Positions 9,637 to 20,176 of a DNA stretch of 64,000 nt are shown here, one piece after another (positions within the stretch are counted from its first letter, which is position 1; every line of letters begins with the position of its first letter). The notes under the pieces are model-generated. The model ran no database searches and was not told where the DNA came from. It was given only the letters and a program-made list of their open reading frames with translations. Both the position numbers and the translations under genes were made by a program. The stretch is taken from assembly GCA_963803875.1 (NCBI GenBank), contig CAWDOA010000009.1, forward strand, positions 301,146 to 365,145, in the 5' to 3' direction. This DNA is from JABDIY01 sp963803875. GTDB taxonomy: Bacteria > Actinomycetota > Acidimicrobiia > Acidimicrobiales > SZUA-35.

Positions 9637-9643
9637 CGCTCGA

Positions 9644-10294
9644 ATGGACCTTCGCGAGACGATAGAACGACGGATGTCGGTGCGGGCGTTCACCTCGACG
9701 CCGGTCACGGACGGCTTGATCCGAGATCTGTTGACCGTGGCATCTCGTTCGCCCTCGGGCGGGAACGTTCAGCCTTGGCGGGTCTATGTGGTGAACGGCG
9801 ACGCCCGCGACCGACTTGTGAACGATGTGCACGGGAAACCACCCGAGGACCCCGAATATCCCATCTACCCCGAAAAGTTGTGGGAGCCCTACCGGACGAA
9901 CCGGTTTCAGCTGGGCGAAGCGATGTACGAAACAATGGGAATCGGGCGCGACGACAAGGCGGCCCGCTTCGAATGGGTCGGTCGCAACCAGCAGTTTTTC
10001 GGAGCTCCCGCCGGTCTGTTCTGTTTCGTTGACCGAGGAATGAACAAGCCCCAATGGAGTGATCTCGGGATGTTCCTGCAGACGTTCATGCTGCTAGCCG
10101 TCGATGCAGGACTCGATACGTGTGCTCAGGAGTCCTGGAGTTTGTATCCCCAGAGGGTGGCGAGCTTCTGTGGTGCACCCGAAGAGCTCATGTTGTTCTG
10201 CGGCATGGCCATCGGCTACCGGGACTCGGCCCACCCGGTGAACACGCTCCGGTCGCAGCGGACCCCCGTGGACGACTTCGCCAGTTGGGTCTAG
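9644..10294 (+). CDS. Nitroreductase family protein
   Basis: This is an FMN-dependent NAD(P)H oxidoreductase of the nitroreductase superfamily, 216 residues from ATG 9644. The N-terminal MDLRETIERRMSVRAF followed by SRSPSGGNVQPWRVYVV is the FMN-binding signature. LGMFLQTFMLLAVDAGLDTCAQESW and the C-terminal FCGMAIGYRD complete the fold. An ORF start further upstream at 9545 is rejected because the leader sequence is unrelated and a TACAGT box lies just ahead of 9644. The substrate (nitroaromatic, quinone or enone) is unknown. Its stop codon overlaps that of the convergent P450 gene in a shared CTAG. Confidence 0.9.
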   Translation: MDLRETIERRMSVRAFTSTPVTDGLIRDLLTVASRSPSGGNVQPWRVYVVNGDARDRLVNDVHGKPPEDPEYPIYPEKLWEPYRTNRFQLGEAMYETMGIGRDDKAARFEWVGRNQQFFGAPAGLFCFVDRGMNKPQWSDLGMFLQTFMLLAVDAGLDTCAQESWSLYPQRVASFCGAPEELMLFCGMAIGYRDSAHPVNTLRSQRTPVDDFASWV

Positions 10295-11471
10295 CGCTTT
10301 GGCGTGAACCTTGCCGTCACCCCCGCGGGCTTTCGGAAGATCAGGCCCTCAGGCGGGGAGGACATCTCGGCCGACAACGCCAAGTCGGGAAAGGTGTCGA
10401 CCGCGGCATTCACCGCGGCGATGGTTTCGGCTCGGGCGAGGTGCAGGCCGATGCAACGATGTGGCCCCTGAACGAAGGTCACATGTTGTTGCAGGTTGGG
10501 TCGATCAATGTCGTATGCCGATGGATCTGGGAAGATGTGGGGATCGCGGTTGGCGGCCAAGAGCGAGATGGTCACCGGGTCGCCCGACGGGATGGTGACT
10601 CCGCCGAGTCTGAGCTCAGACGTTGTGTATCGGTCGACCACGGCGGCGGCGGGTTCGAGGCGGAGCGACTCTTCAACTGCGGCTCGGACCAGGGAACGAT
10701 CGGCGGCGACCCGCCGAAGGGTGATGGGATCGTTGAGCACGTGCCAGAAGGCGTTGGCCGTCATCCCTTCGCTGGTTTCGATTGCGCCGAACATCACGAC
10801 AGCGACAGCCGGGGCGATTTCTTCATCCGAAAGCCGTTCTTGAGTCTGGATCGTCTGGATCAGAGACCGGTGCCCACCGTCAGCGAGTGTGGTCGTCACC
10901 CTGTCACGAATTGCTTGTACTGCTCGTTGTCCTGTCTCGGAGACGGCTTCACCAACGGCGAGACCGACGATGGCGGCCGAGATCTCTTGATACCAGGCGA
11001 GCACTTCGGTTGAATCCACGTCCTTGAGTCCCAAGAACCGGGTGATGGTGTTCACGGCAAGAGGTCCAGCCAGTGCCGTTCGGAGCTCGATTGTGCCGGC
11101 GTCGGTGAAAGGTTCGATGAGTCGTCGCGCCTCTCGATTCAGCCATTCCTCGAAACCCGAACGAATGGCTTTCGGTCGAAAGAACTCAGCGAACGCTCCT
11201 CGGTGTCGGACATGTTCAGGACCGTCCAGATTCAGCATGCTGTCACCCAGAACGACGGCGGTGGTGAAACGGGGATCGTCCACCGTGAACCGTTCGGCGT
11301 CGCTCATCGCTTCGATCGCCTCAGAGCGACCAGTGACCAGCCATGCACCGATGGCTGGCACCCACGACACCGGTTCGGCTGCCTGCAATCGAGACAGCAC
11401 CTCATAGGGCGAAAACTCGAGGTCTGTGCGCTTGATCGAAGCGCCGATGGGGAAGTCGATGATGCGCTCAC
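10291..11471 (-). CDS. Cytochrome P450, N-terminus probably frameshifted
   Basis: The frame from GTG 11400 encodes 369 residues of a soluble bacterial P450. The heme-ligand motif is FVQGPHRCIG (cysteine ligand), the ExxR motif is ESLRLEP, and NLDGPEHVRHRGAF is the usual C-helix region. Upstream of 11400 the same frame still reads like P450 (IDFPIGASIKRTDLEFSPYE, then EVLSRL), but it contains no ATG/GTG/TTG before a stop. A GTG at 11471 in another frame would give a natural N-terminus if one base is shifted within the first few codons. I therefore give the start as 11471 with a probable indel near 11462. The product is a monooxygenase of unknown substrate; its ferredoxin partner is not nearby. 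Confidence 0.83.
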
Positions 11472-11594
11472 CGTACTTGGCCGGCGATCGATGATCGGTA
11501 TGCGATCAGGTCGTCAGTTGTCGGGGCGTTCGACCTACACAAAAGTCCTGGTCTCCTTGTTCACCCGCCCCCTTTTTGTGCCGAGAAAGAAAGA

Positions 11595-14500
11595 ATGGCC
11601 AGAACAGGCCCCACACAAGGCGCGGAACGCCACGCCGACTCAGTGCGTCGGTGGAAATCGCATCCGAGGCTCGCAGCGATACTGCGCATCCTCGTCTTCG
11701 TCGCGCCGATCGCATTCTCGCTCGGGATCACATGGGCCGGCGCCAAATGGCTGCCTCCACAGCGACTCGGGATCAGCCGGTGGGTCTGGATACTCGGTGC
11801 CTTCGTCATCGCCAACGGTGTACTCATAACAACTGCGAAGCTCACGCGCCGGCTGACACCGCTGATCGCACTCCTCAAATTGTCCCTTGTGTTCCCGGAC
11901 AATGCTCCCCCGCGAGCCAAGGCCATGCTTCGCAGATCGAACTCACGCAAGTTGGTTCGTGAGATGGAAGAGGCTCGCGAACGGGGTGAAGAGAGCGGGG
12001 AGACCGAGCACGGTGTTCTACTCGTGCATTTGCTCCGCGAACTCAACAATCACGATCGACTGACACGAGGTCACTCCGAACGTGTGCGTGCCTATTCCGA
12101 AATGATCGGCGAGGAGCTAGGACTTCCCGAGGAAGACATGCAGAAGCTGCGGTGGGCTTCGCTGCTGCACGACGTAGGCAAGCTCGACGTGCCGGCGGAG
12201 ATCCTGAACAAGGATGGCCGGCCCGACGAAGACGAATGGAAGATTCTCCAGACCCACCCCACCGCTGGCGGTGTCCGACTGGAGGAACTCCGTCCCTGGC
12301 TCGGCGACTGGGTCCACGCTGCGGACCAGCATCACCTCCGATGGGACGGCGCCGGCTACCCGTCCAATCTGTCCGGCACGGACATATCGCTCCCGGGCCG
12401 ACTCGTCGCTGTGGCCGACGCATACGACGTGATGACCAGTTCGCGGAGCTACAAGGCGCCGCTCTCCTATGAGATCGCCCGTCACGAGTTGACCGCGTGT
12501 GCGGGCTCACAGTTCGATCCTGCGATCGTGCGAGCATTCCTCAACGTAGGTCTCGGCAGGATTCGCGCCATTGTTGGTCCCGTCTCGTGGGCAGCAAATG
12601 CGATCGGGTCATTGCAGGTGCCGGCACCGGTGGTCACAGCGGTGGGAACTGGCATGGCGGCGGCCGCAAGCGTTGCGATCGGCAGCCTCGGCACTGTCCC
12701 GCCCCCAGCAAGCCCACCCGAGGCTCTGGGAATCGTTGCCCCGGTGGAGGCTGAAGACATCTCGGTTGACGCCGTAGAGGACGAGCCGATCGAGATCGTT
12801 CTGCGGGCCAGGGGTGGGAACGGCGACCTATCGTTCGCGGTCGGGACACCAGAGCGCGGGAACATAGTCCTTGGGGCAGTCCAGACGGCCCAAGACGAGC
12901 TGAACGAGGTAAGCGACCCGGCAACCCTTTCCGTCACGTACGTGCCCTACGAGAACTACGCCGGAAACGACAGATTTGATTTCGAAGCGTGCGACAGCGA
13001 GGGACGTTGTGACAGCGGTTCCGCCACAATCACCGTCGCAGAAGTCAACGATGCCCCCGTAGCGGCCGGTGTATTCGTGTCAGCCATCGCAGGCGAAACC
13101 TCCCGCCTCGACGTACCGCCGAACGACACCGATATCGAAGGTGGCCAAGTCCGATTTGTTGCGGTACGCCCCTTCGTCGGAGGAACTGCGGAGATCGTCG
13201 ACGGCATGATGGATTTCACGCCCGACGACGGCTTTGAAGGGTCTGTTCAGTTCCAGTATGTGATCGTTGACGATGGTGGCGCCGAGGCGGTCGGCACCAT
13301 TGTTGCCGTCGTTACCAAACCGAACGAGGCTCCCGCTGCGGTTCCCGATATCCCGTCGATGGCAGAGGACGGTTCAATTCTCATCGACGTACTCGCAAAC
13401 GACAGTGATCCCGACGGAGACGATCTGGCGATTGTTGCTGTGGCCGATCCGTTGCACGGAACCGCTTCGATCGTGGACGGGAGAGTCTTGTACACCCCTG
13501 TCGCCAACTACAACGGCTACGACACGTTCGAGTACTGGATAAGCGACGGTCACCATCCCGACGTCAGGTCCATCGTGTCGGTCACAATCGCAAGCGTCAA
13601 CGACCCGCCAATCGTGACCTCGCCCCCGATTTCGCTATCAGAAGCAGCGGTCCCTGGCATCGTCCTAGCGACCGTGACGGCAACCGATCCCGAAGCCGAT
13701 CTGATCAACTACTCGATCGCTGGCGGCGATCCAACCGGACGATTCTCGATCGACCCCGTGAACGGCACCTTCACGCTGGTTGCGGCACTCGATTTCGAGA
13801 CAGCGCCGTCGTATCCGCTGACGATCCATGTTTCCGACGGCTCCTCGGTGACATCTATCGTCGTCGTGATCACGATCGTCGATGTCGACGAACCGCCCAT
13901 TGCTGAGAACGATTCGTTGTCAGTGGTCGAAGACGAACCCACGGTCTTGCCGATCGGTGCGAATGACGCCGATCCCGACGGAGCGAGCCTCACCTTCGTC
14001 GTTCCTACTGCTTCTGCAGCCGGGGGAACCGTGGCCCTCATCGCCGGAGACATCATCTACACGCCCCCTCCGGACTACAGCGGCGCTCGACTCTTTCAGC
14101 TACACGGTCTCGGATCCCGCCGGAAACAGCTCGGGCCCAGCCACAGTTTCGCTGGTTGTCACATCGGTCAACGATGCCCCCGTGCTCGACGCCATCGGGC
14201 CTCAGAGCGGTGACGAGGAAGTGCTCCTCGCATTCACGGCCAGTGCAACGGATAGCGACGTTCCCGCCAACGTTCTCACCTACACGCTCGCCGGAACCGT
14301 CCCAGCCGGCGCCACAATCGACCCGACCACCGGCGACTTCACCTGGACACCAACCGAAACCCAAGACGGCACCCACACCTTCGATGTCGTCGTCACCGAC
14401 GACGGAACCCCAAACCTGGTCGACTCCGAGACCATCACCTTCACCATCAACGACGTCAACGAGAGCCCCGGTTCTCGACGCCATCGGACCACAAACCGGC

Positions 14501-17500
14501 GACGAGGAAGTGCCACTCACATTCACCGCCGTAGCCACCGACACCGACCTGCCGGCCAACACCCTCACCTACACCCTCGCCGGCACCATCCCCGCCGGCG
14601 CAGCCATCGATCCCACCACCGGCGACTTCACCTGGACACCAACCGAAACCCAAGACGGCACCCACACCTTCGATGTCGTCGTCACCGACGACGGCACGCC
14701 GAACCTGGCCGACTCCGAAACCGTGGTCTTCACCATCAACGACGTCAATTCAGCCCCGGTGCTCGACCCAATCGGACCACAAACCGGCGACGAACTGACT
14801 CCGATCAGCTTCACCGCAAGCGCAACCGACACCGACCTCCCAGCCAACACCCTCACCTACACCGTGACCGGCACGATCCCTGCCGGTGCAACCATCGACC
14901 CAGCCACCGGCGACTTCACCTGGACACCAACCGAAACCCAAGACGGCACCCACACCTTCGATGTCATCGTCACCGACGACGGCACCCCAAACCTGACCGA
15001 CTCAGAAACCATCACCATCACCATCAACGAGATCAACACCGGCCCCGTGCTCGCAGCCATCGGACCCCAGAACGCCGACGAACACACGTTGATCAGCTTC
15101 AGCGCAGCCGCCAGCGACCCCGACCTGCCGGCCAACGTGCTCACGTACACGCTCGCCGGTACCGTCCCAGCCGGCGCCACGATCGACCCCTCGACCGGTG
15201 ACTTCACCTGGACCCCGACCGAAGCCCAGGACGGCTCGTACTCCTTTGACGTGGTCGTCACCGACAACGGAACGCCGAACCTGTCCGACTCAGAAACCGT
15301 CACGTTCACAATCACCGAGATCAACAACGACCCGCCTGTCCTCGACCCAATCGGCGCACAAGTCGGCGACGAACTCACGCTGTTCAGCTTCAGCGCAGCC
15401 GCCAGCGACCCTGACCTGCCCGCCAATGTGCTCACGTACAGCCTGGCTGGGACAGTGCCGGCTGGCGCAACGATCGACCCCTCGACCGGTGACTTCACCT
15501 GGACACCAACCGAAACCCAGGACGGCTCGTACTCCTTTGATGTGGTCGTCACCGACAGCGGAACGCCGACCCTGTCCGTCTCCGAAACCATCACCGTCAC
15601 CGTCAACGAGATCAACACCGGCGCCTGTGCTCGCCGCCATCGGCCCCCAGACCGGTGATGAACTGACCGCCATCACCTTCACTGCTACGGCGACAGACAC
15701 CGACGTACCGGTGAACGTACTCACCTACAGCCTGGCCGGTGCCGTCCCAGCCGGCGCCACAATCGATCCCTCGACCGGTGACTTCACCTGGACCCCAACC
15801 GAAACCCAGGACGGCACTCACACCTTCGATGTCGTCGTCACCGACAACGGAACCCCAAACCTGACAGACTCAGAGACCATCACCATCACCATCAACGACG
15901 TCAACTCCGCCCCAACCCTCGCCGCGATCGGTCCCCAGACCGGTGATGAACTGACCGCCATCACCTTCACTGCTACGGCGACAGACACCGACGTACCGGT
16001 GAACGTACTCACCTACAGCCTGGCTGGGACAGTGCCGGCTGGTGCAACGATCGACCCGACCAACGGTGACTTCACCTGGACACCAACCGAAACCCAGGAC
16101 GGCTCGTACTCCTTTGATGTGGTCGTCACCGACGACGGCACCCCGAACCTGTCCGACTCCGAAACCATCACCGTCACCATCAACGAGGTCAACACGGCGC
16201 CGGTGCTCGCCGCCGATCGGCCCCCAGATCGGCAGACGAACTCACGTTGATCAGCTTCACCGCGGCCGCCACCGACACCGACCTCCCGGCCAATGTGCTC
16301 ACGTACAGCCTGGCCGGCACCATCCCGGCCGGAGCCACCATCGACCCGACCACTGGCGACTTCACCTGGACACCAACCGAAACCCAAGACGGATCACACA
16401 CCTTCGATGTCGTCGTTACCGACGACGGCACGCCGAACCTGGCCGACTCCGAAACCGTGGTCTTCACCATCAACGATGTGAATGAGAGTCCGGTTCTCAG
16501 TGCGATTGGACCACAGTCCGGCGACGAGGAAGTGCCACTCACATTCACCGCCGTAGCCACCGACACCGATCTGCCGGCCAACACACTCACCTACACCCTG
16601 GCCGGCACCGTCCCCGCTGGCGCAGCCATCGATCCCACCACCGGCGACTTCACCTGGACACCAACCGAATCACAAGACGGCACCCACACCTTCGATGTCG
16701 TCGTCACCGACAACGGAACCCCAAACCTGACCGACTCCGAAACCATCACCATCACAATCAACGAGGTCAACGAAGCCCCACTTCTGGGCGCAATCGGTCC
16801 GCAGTTCGGCAACGAGTCCAGCTTGTTCAGCTTCACCGCAACCGCTACCGACCCCGACGACACTCCGGCGAATGGGCTCACGTTCAGTCTTGCCGGCACC
16901 GTCCCGGCCGGTGCAGCCATTGATCCGACCACCGGCGACTTCACCTGGACCCCAACCGAAGGGCAGAGCGGAACAAGGGCATTTGACGTGGTTGTCACCG
17001 ACGATGGCACACCGAACCTGGCCGCCTCCGAGAGCGTGGTCTTCACCGTCAATGAGGTCAATTCGGCCCCGGTGCTCGACGCGATCGGACCTCGAAGTGG
17101 AGACGAACTGACCGCGATCACCTTCACCGCCACTGCCACCGACACCGACCTGCCGGCCAACGGACTGACCTACTCCCTGGCCGGCACCATCCCCGCCGGC
17201 GCAACAATCAACCCGACCACCGGCGACTTCACCTGGACACCAACCGAAACCCAGGACGGATCACACACGTTCGATGTGTTGGTCACCGACAACGGCACCG
17301 CGAACCTGGCCGATGGCGAGACCATCACCATCACCGTCAACGACGTCAATTCAGCCCCGGTGCTCGACCCGATCGGACCCCAGAGCGGCGACGAGCTGAC
17401 CTCAATCACCTTCACCGCCACTGCCACCGACAGCGACGTCCCCGCCAACACACTCAGCTACACGCTCGCCGGCACCATCCCGGTCGGAGCCACCATCGAC

Positions 17501-19240
17501 CCGACCACCGGCGACTTCACCTGGACCCCGACCGAAGCACAGGACGGTCCGCACACCTTCGATGTGGTCGTCACCGACGACGGCACCCCCAACCTGTCGC
17601 ACTCCGAAACCATCACCATCACTGTCAACGGCGTCAACGTTGCGCCGGTTCTCGATGCGATCACAGACCCGACTGCAACCGAGATGGGAACGGCCTTCTC
17701 GCTGGTCACGAACGCCACCGATGCCGATCTTCCGGCCCAGACACTGAGCTACAACATCACCGGACTGCCGGGGTGGGCGGCGTGGGCCGACAATGGCGAC
17801 GGCACCGCAACGATCACTGGCACCCCGCCACCGGGTTCGGTGGGAGTCAACTCGGTCACAGTGACCGTCGACGACGGCTCCCTCAACGACTCCCAAACCT
17901 TCACCCTCGATGTGACCATGGCGATCTCACCTCAGTACGGGGACATCGTGATCAACGAGGTGTTGTACAACCAGCGGGGCGGCTTCACCGAGGAATTCGT
18001 CGAGCTCTACAACGCCTCGGCAGGCCCGATCGACCTGACCGGCTGGAACTTGGCCAGCCAGAACAACCAGGCCGGCGATCCACTGGACGTCGAGTTTGTC
18101 ATCCCGGCGGCAGATGAACTTGCCCGACCGGCGATCCTGCCGGCTGGAGGCTTCGCAGTGTTTTGGATCCAGACTCGCGGTGGCGCAGAGACAGCGCCGC
18201 TTGCTGCTCTCGAGTTCGAACTTGGTGCCGGCCTCGTCGTCGACAACGACGGCGACGAGTTCTTCCTGTTCGACTCCGCTGGAGCGGTCGTCGATTACAT
18301 GGAATACGGCGATCGTCTCAATCCAGCGGCCGACTTCGGCACAGCCCCGCCGGCAACTATCTGGGACGACACGTACAGCGACGCAAACCAGCTGGCAGGT
18401 GGTCCGGGCCAAAGCATCGGTCTGACAGCCAACGGCGTAGACAATGATCACAGCGCCTGCTGGGAAGCAACCGAGTCCGGCGACGCTGGGGGGCGACCGG
18501 AATGCGCCGGCGCTCCGGTGACGATCGACGCCGACCCAACTGGACGCGAGGCGACGCCAGGAACCGACAACAACAACCTCTACGTCGCATCACCATTCGC
18601 CGGCCAGATCGTCGTGAACGAGATCCTCATGCGGACTGTCTTCGGTGAGCCAGAGGAATTCGTGGAGCTACACAACACCGGCCCGACCGCAGTTGATCTC
18701 ACCGACTTCAGAGTTCTGGACGTGAACCGTCACCTCGGCGAGACAGATGCCAACCCATTCGACCTGTTCCTTCCTTCGGTCGACGTCAGCGGCGCACCCT
18801 CGATCCTGCCGCCCGGAGGCCACGCTGTGGTCTGGGTGTCGACCCACCTCGAAACGGCCGACATCGATGCACCACTTGCCGACCTTCAGTTCGAGACTGG
18901 CATCCCCTTCAATTGGGCCCTCGACGACAGCGACGAAGTGTGGGTTCTTGATCCGAGCAGTCGGCTTGTCGACTTCGTCGCCTGGGGCTCGGGTGGCGAA
19001 CTGGGCACCCCTCCACCATCGGTGTGGGATTCGGCCTACCAGGGAGCTATCGCTATGCCGCCGAACGGGCAGTCGATCAGCCTCACGCCCAACGGCGGCG
19101 ACAGCGATCTGAGCGCCTGCTGGGAGCACACCGGCAGCGGACAAGCCGGTCTCCGTCCCGAGTGCTCGGGCCAGCCGACAACGATCGACTCCGACCCGGT
19201 ACCGGGTCGCACAACGAGTTTGGGACGCAGTAACAACTAG
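11595..19240 (+). CDS. Giant membrane protein: HD-GYP phosphodiesterase fused to cadherin/Ig-like repeats and two lamin-tail domains; four frame breaks
   Basis: Corrected for frame breaks this encodes about 2,550 residues. It starts at ATG 11595 with an AGAAAGA purine stretch just upstream. Two hydrophobic helices (about residues 28-48 and 58-78) precede an HD-GYP domain (about 140-320). Its expected catalytic motifs are intact: NNHDRLTRGHSERV, LLHDVGKLDVP, THPTAGG and HHLRWDGAGYP. HD-GYP domains hydrolyse c-di-GMP. A third hydrophobic stretch (about 345-370) is followed by cadherin-like/tandem-95 domains, about 12 near-identical Ig-like (He_PIG type) repeats of about 96 residues, one divergent repeat (from 17644), and two lamin-tail domains (about 17935-18450 and 18600-19120). 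The inferred topology puts HD-GYP in the cytosol and the repeats outside. Frame breaks lie near 14085, 14467, 15625 and 16208 (the last two indels), mostly one extra base in a repeat linker. No sortase motif is seen. Confidence 0.85.
14175..17643 (+). repeat. Twelve tandem ~288-bp repeats coding for Ig-like (He_PIG) domains
   Basis: Units begin with (A/S/P/G)PVLxxIGPQ near 14175, 14466, 14754, 15042, 15336, 15624, 15912, 16197, 16491, 16779, 17067 and 17355. Each ends in VTINxVN or similar. Conservation is at nucleotide level: the 80-nt stretch from the TTGDF codons to the VTDDG codons is identical between units 1 and 2 (around 14325-14404 and 14613-14692). A thirteenth unit from 17644 is divergent. 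Such identity implies recent duplication or gene conversion and makes copy number vulnerable to assembly collapse. Confidence 0.88.
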
Positions 19241-19264
19241 CGATCTTTCGCTGCTGGGCTCCGG

Positions 19265-19270
19265 TACGGT
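19265..19270 (+). promoter_or_regulatory. Leaderless-type -10 box (TACGGT) of the TPR gene
   Basis: TACGGT is followed by 6 nt and ATG 19277. This suggests the TPR gene has its own promoter in the 36-nt gap after the giant gene. Confidence 0.5.
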
Positions 19271-19276
19271 CAGATC

Positions 19277-20176
19277 ATGCGGGATGAGCGCTTGGAGCGG
19301 GCGGAGCAGCTGGCCGGTCTCAAGCGGCATGACGAGGTCCTTCAGATTCTGTCCGATCCTGCTCTCAACGAGTCCCCGCCGGCCGCACGACTGCGAGTCT
19401 TTGCCTTCCTGAATCTCGACCGGGTGTCAGAAGCTCATCATGAAGCCGACCGTTTGGTGGCCCTGGATCCGGATTCGTCGCTCTCGTTCCTGGCGCGGTC
19501 GTTCAGCTGGGAGGCAAAGGATCGGCCATGGGAAGCTCTCAACGACGCTCGGGCTGCGGTCAGGCTCGCGCCACACACCCCGCTGATTCGCTCACGGCTC
19601 GCCACCTGTTTGGCACGATCGGGTCAGCTGGACCAAGCTCATGAGGAAGTTGGATGGGTACTGACTCAGGAACCGGAGAACTCAGATCACTGGGTGTTGC
19701 TCGGGCGGGTGTACTACCACCTCAATCGGTTCGATGACGCTGAGGGGGCTCTCTTGGAAGCCCTGCGGCTCGATCCGGAGAGCTCTGAGGCGAAAGTTCT
19801 CCTGGCCGGTGTTCTCGCCGAAACCAAAGGTGGACGCGATCAGAGCATCAGCACGTTGATTGGCGTGTTGAAGGAGAACCCGTCCCAGGCCAGCGTGAGG
19901 CAGATGTTGCTCGACATCGCCTTTCCTCGCCAGCTGCCTTGGGAATTGCTGATCATCCTTTTCGGTATCGCAGCCATGTTGGGCGCGGTCGTGGTTGTCC
20001 CGGTGGCCCTCACGTACGGAGTGGTCATAGCAGTGCGATATCAGCGGTTGACACCCGAGCTTCGTCAGCTGGTCATGGCCGACCCGATCACCCGAAACAG
20101 GATTCGGTTGGCGATCGCAGCATGGTTCGTCGGGGTTGTCGGTGCCGCGGGAATCGGCCTGCTACTTCTGCTCTAG
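19277..20176 (+). CDS. TPR-repeat protein with C-terminal membrane helices
   Basis: This encodes 299 residues. The first 220 form helical repeats of tetratricopeptide type; the clearest runs are WVLLGRVYYHLNRFDDAEGALLEALRLDP and the preceding LATCLARSGQLDQAHEEV. Two hydrophobic helices follow (about 222-250 and 275-298), separated by a basic segment, so the TPR domain would be tethered to the membrane, probably on the cytosolic side. TPR domains mediate protein-protein contacts; no partner can be named, but the convergent neighbour is an AAA ATPase that also carries TPR-like repeats. The two genes share a CTAG stop. Confidence 0.8.
   Translation: MRDERLERAEQLAGLKRHDEVLQILSDPALNESPPAARLRVFAFLNLDRVSEAHHEADRLVALDPDSSLSFLARSFSWEAKDRPWEALNDARAAVRLAPHTPLIRSRLATCLARSGQLDQAHEEVGWVLTQEPENSDHWVLLGRVYYHLNRFDDAEGALLEALRLDPESSEAKVLLAGVLAETKGGRDQSISTLIGVLKENPSQASVRQMLLDIAFPRQLPWELLIILFGIAAMLGAVVVVPVALTYGVVIAVRYQRLTPELRQLVMADPITRNRIRLAIAAWFVGVVGAAGIGLLLLL

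Noticed and set aside
14857..15618. Leftward open frames in the adhesin repeats
   Set aside because: They repeat with the same 288-bp period as the sense repeats and are shadows of them.
14175..17643. CRISPR-like periodic repeats
   Set aside because: The period is 288 bp and units are coding Ig-like domains, not short repeats with unique spacers.
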